A stretch of 64,000 nt of DNA, from contig JAKCPI010007897.1 in the NCBI GenBank assembly GCA_023213315.1, forward strand, positions 124,001 to 188,000, given 5' to 3'. A model generated the notes under the pieces. The model was not told where the DNA came from and did not search any database. It saw nothing but the letters and a program-made list of their open reading frames with translations. Made by a program: the position numbers and the translations under genes. Below, piece by piece: positions 63,901-64,000 of this stretch (position 1 is its first letter; each line of letters starts with the position of its first letter). The DNA is from Euborellia annulipes (taxonomy: Eukaryota; Arthropoda; Insecta; Dermaptera; Anisolabididae).

Positions 63901-64000
63901 CAAAGGGGCGTACAAAGAATTTTTCGGGGGGGGGGGGATCTTTTTAAATATCCCTCCCCCCCATACAAAAAAATATTTTTAAATTACCGGAAATCTTGAG
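63901..64000 (+). mobile_element. Possible hAT-like MITE, cut by the window edge
   Basis: CAAAGGGGCGTACAAAGAAT followed by a long G tract resembles the left ends of the other hAT-like MITEs. The right end is outside the window. Confidence 0.35.

Overview
This is an AT-rich (roughly 70 % A+T by eye), repeat-dense, non-coding window from an animal genome, most likely an invertebrate; the species cannot be named from the sequence. The eukaryotic assignment rests on tRNA-derived SINEs with A- and B-box promoters and A-tails, nested DNA transposons with clean target-site duplications, abundant microsatellites and poly(A)/poly(T) tracts, hammerhead-ribozyme-bearing foldback elements, and splice-site-like signals. 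No bacterial or viral gene was seen. Almost every open frame is under 100 codons and falls in repeats or low-complexity sequence. I accept no complete protein-coding gene and list only a few low-confidence exon candidates.

Layout. 0-5 kb: a SINE, one arm of a foldback MITE, a complete hammerhead ribozyme (1993-2053) beside a repeat with a GACA tract, and two inverted-repeat elements. 5-12 kb: SINEs and three copies of the most abundant element (family A, about 0.7 kb), one carrying a perfect 54-bp palindrome. 13-21 kb: two hAT-like MITEs with 8-bp duplications, more family A, and two long inverted repeats (18142-18565 and 18870-19948) with hammerhead-like cores. 22-26 kb: more unique sequence with GC-richer islands, two exon candidates and a family E copy. 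27-30 kb: another hammerhead foldback, a full-length family A copy and a PIF/Harbinger-like MITE with TAA duplication. 30-47 kb: islands of GC-richer, GAGA-rich unique sequence (possible regulatory DNA of a gene outside the window) alternating with MITEs, inverted tRNA-like dimers and further hammerheads. 47-64 kb: family A relics, a 338-bp tandem array, foldback family B copies and decayed SINEs, one split by a hAT MITE.

How the parts relate. The families share tricks rather than a pathway. Family A ends in hairpins and has a GTCT-type microsatellite, an architecture like Helentron-associated (HINE/mini-me) elements. Family C foldbacks carry the hammerhead core CTGANGA...GAAACGTC, as known in Penelope-like retroelements and retrozymes. 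Two SINE families share one central domain. Foldbacks dominate, so transcripts from here would be rich in hairpin RNA. The best leads are the hammerheads at 1993-2053, 37216-37276, 49608-49672 and 27264-27316 and the family of inverted repeats that carries such cores.
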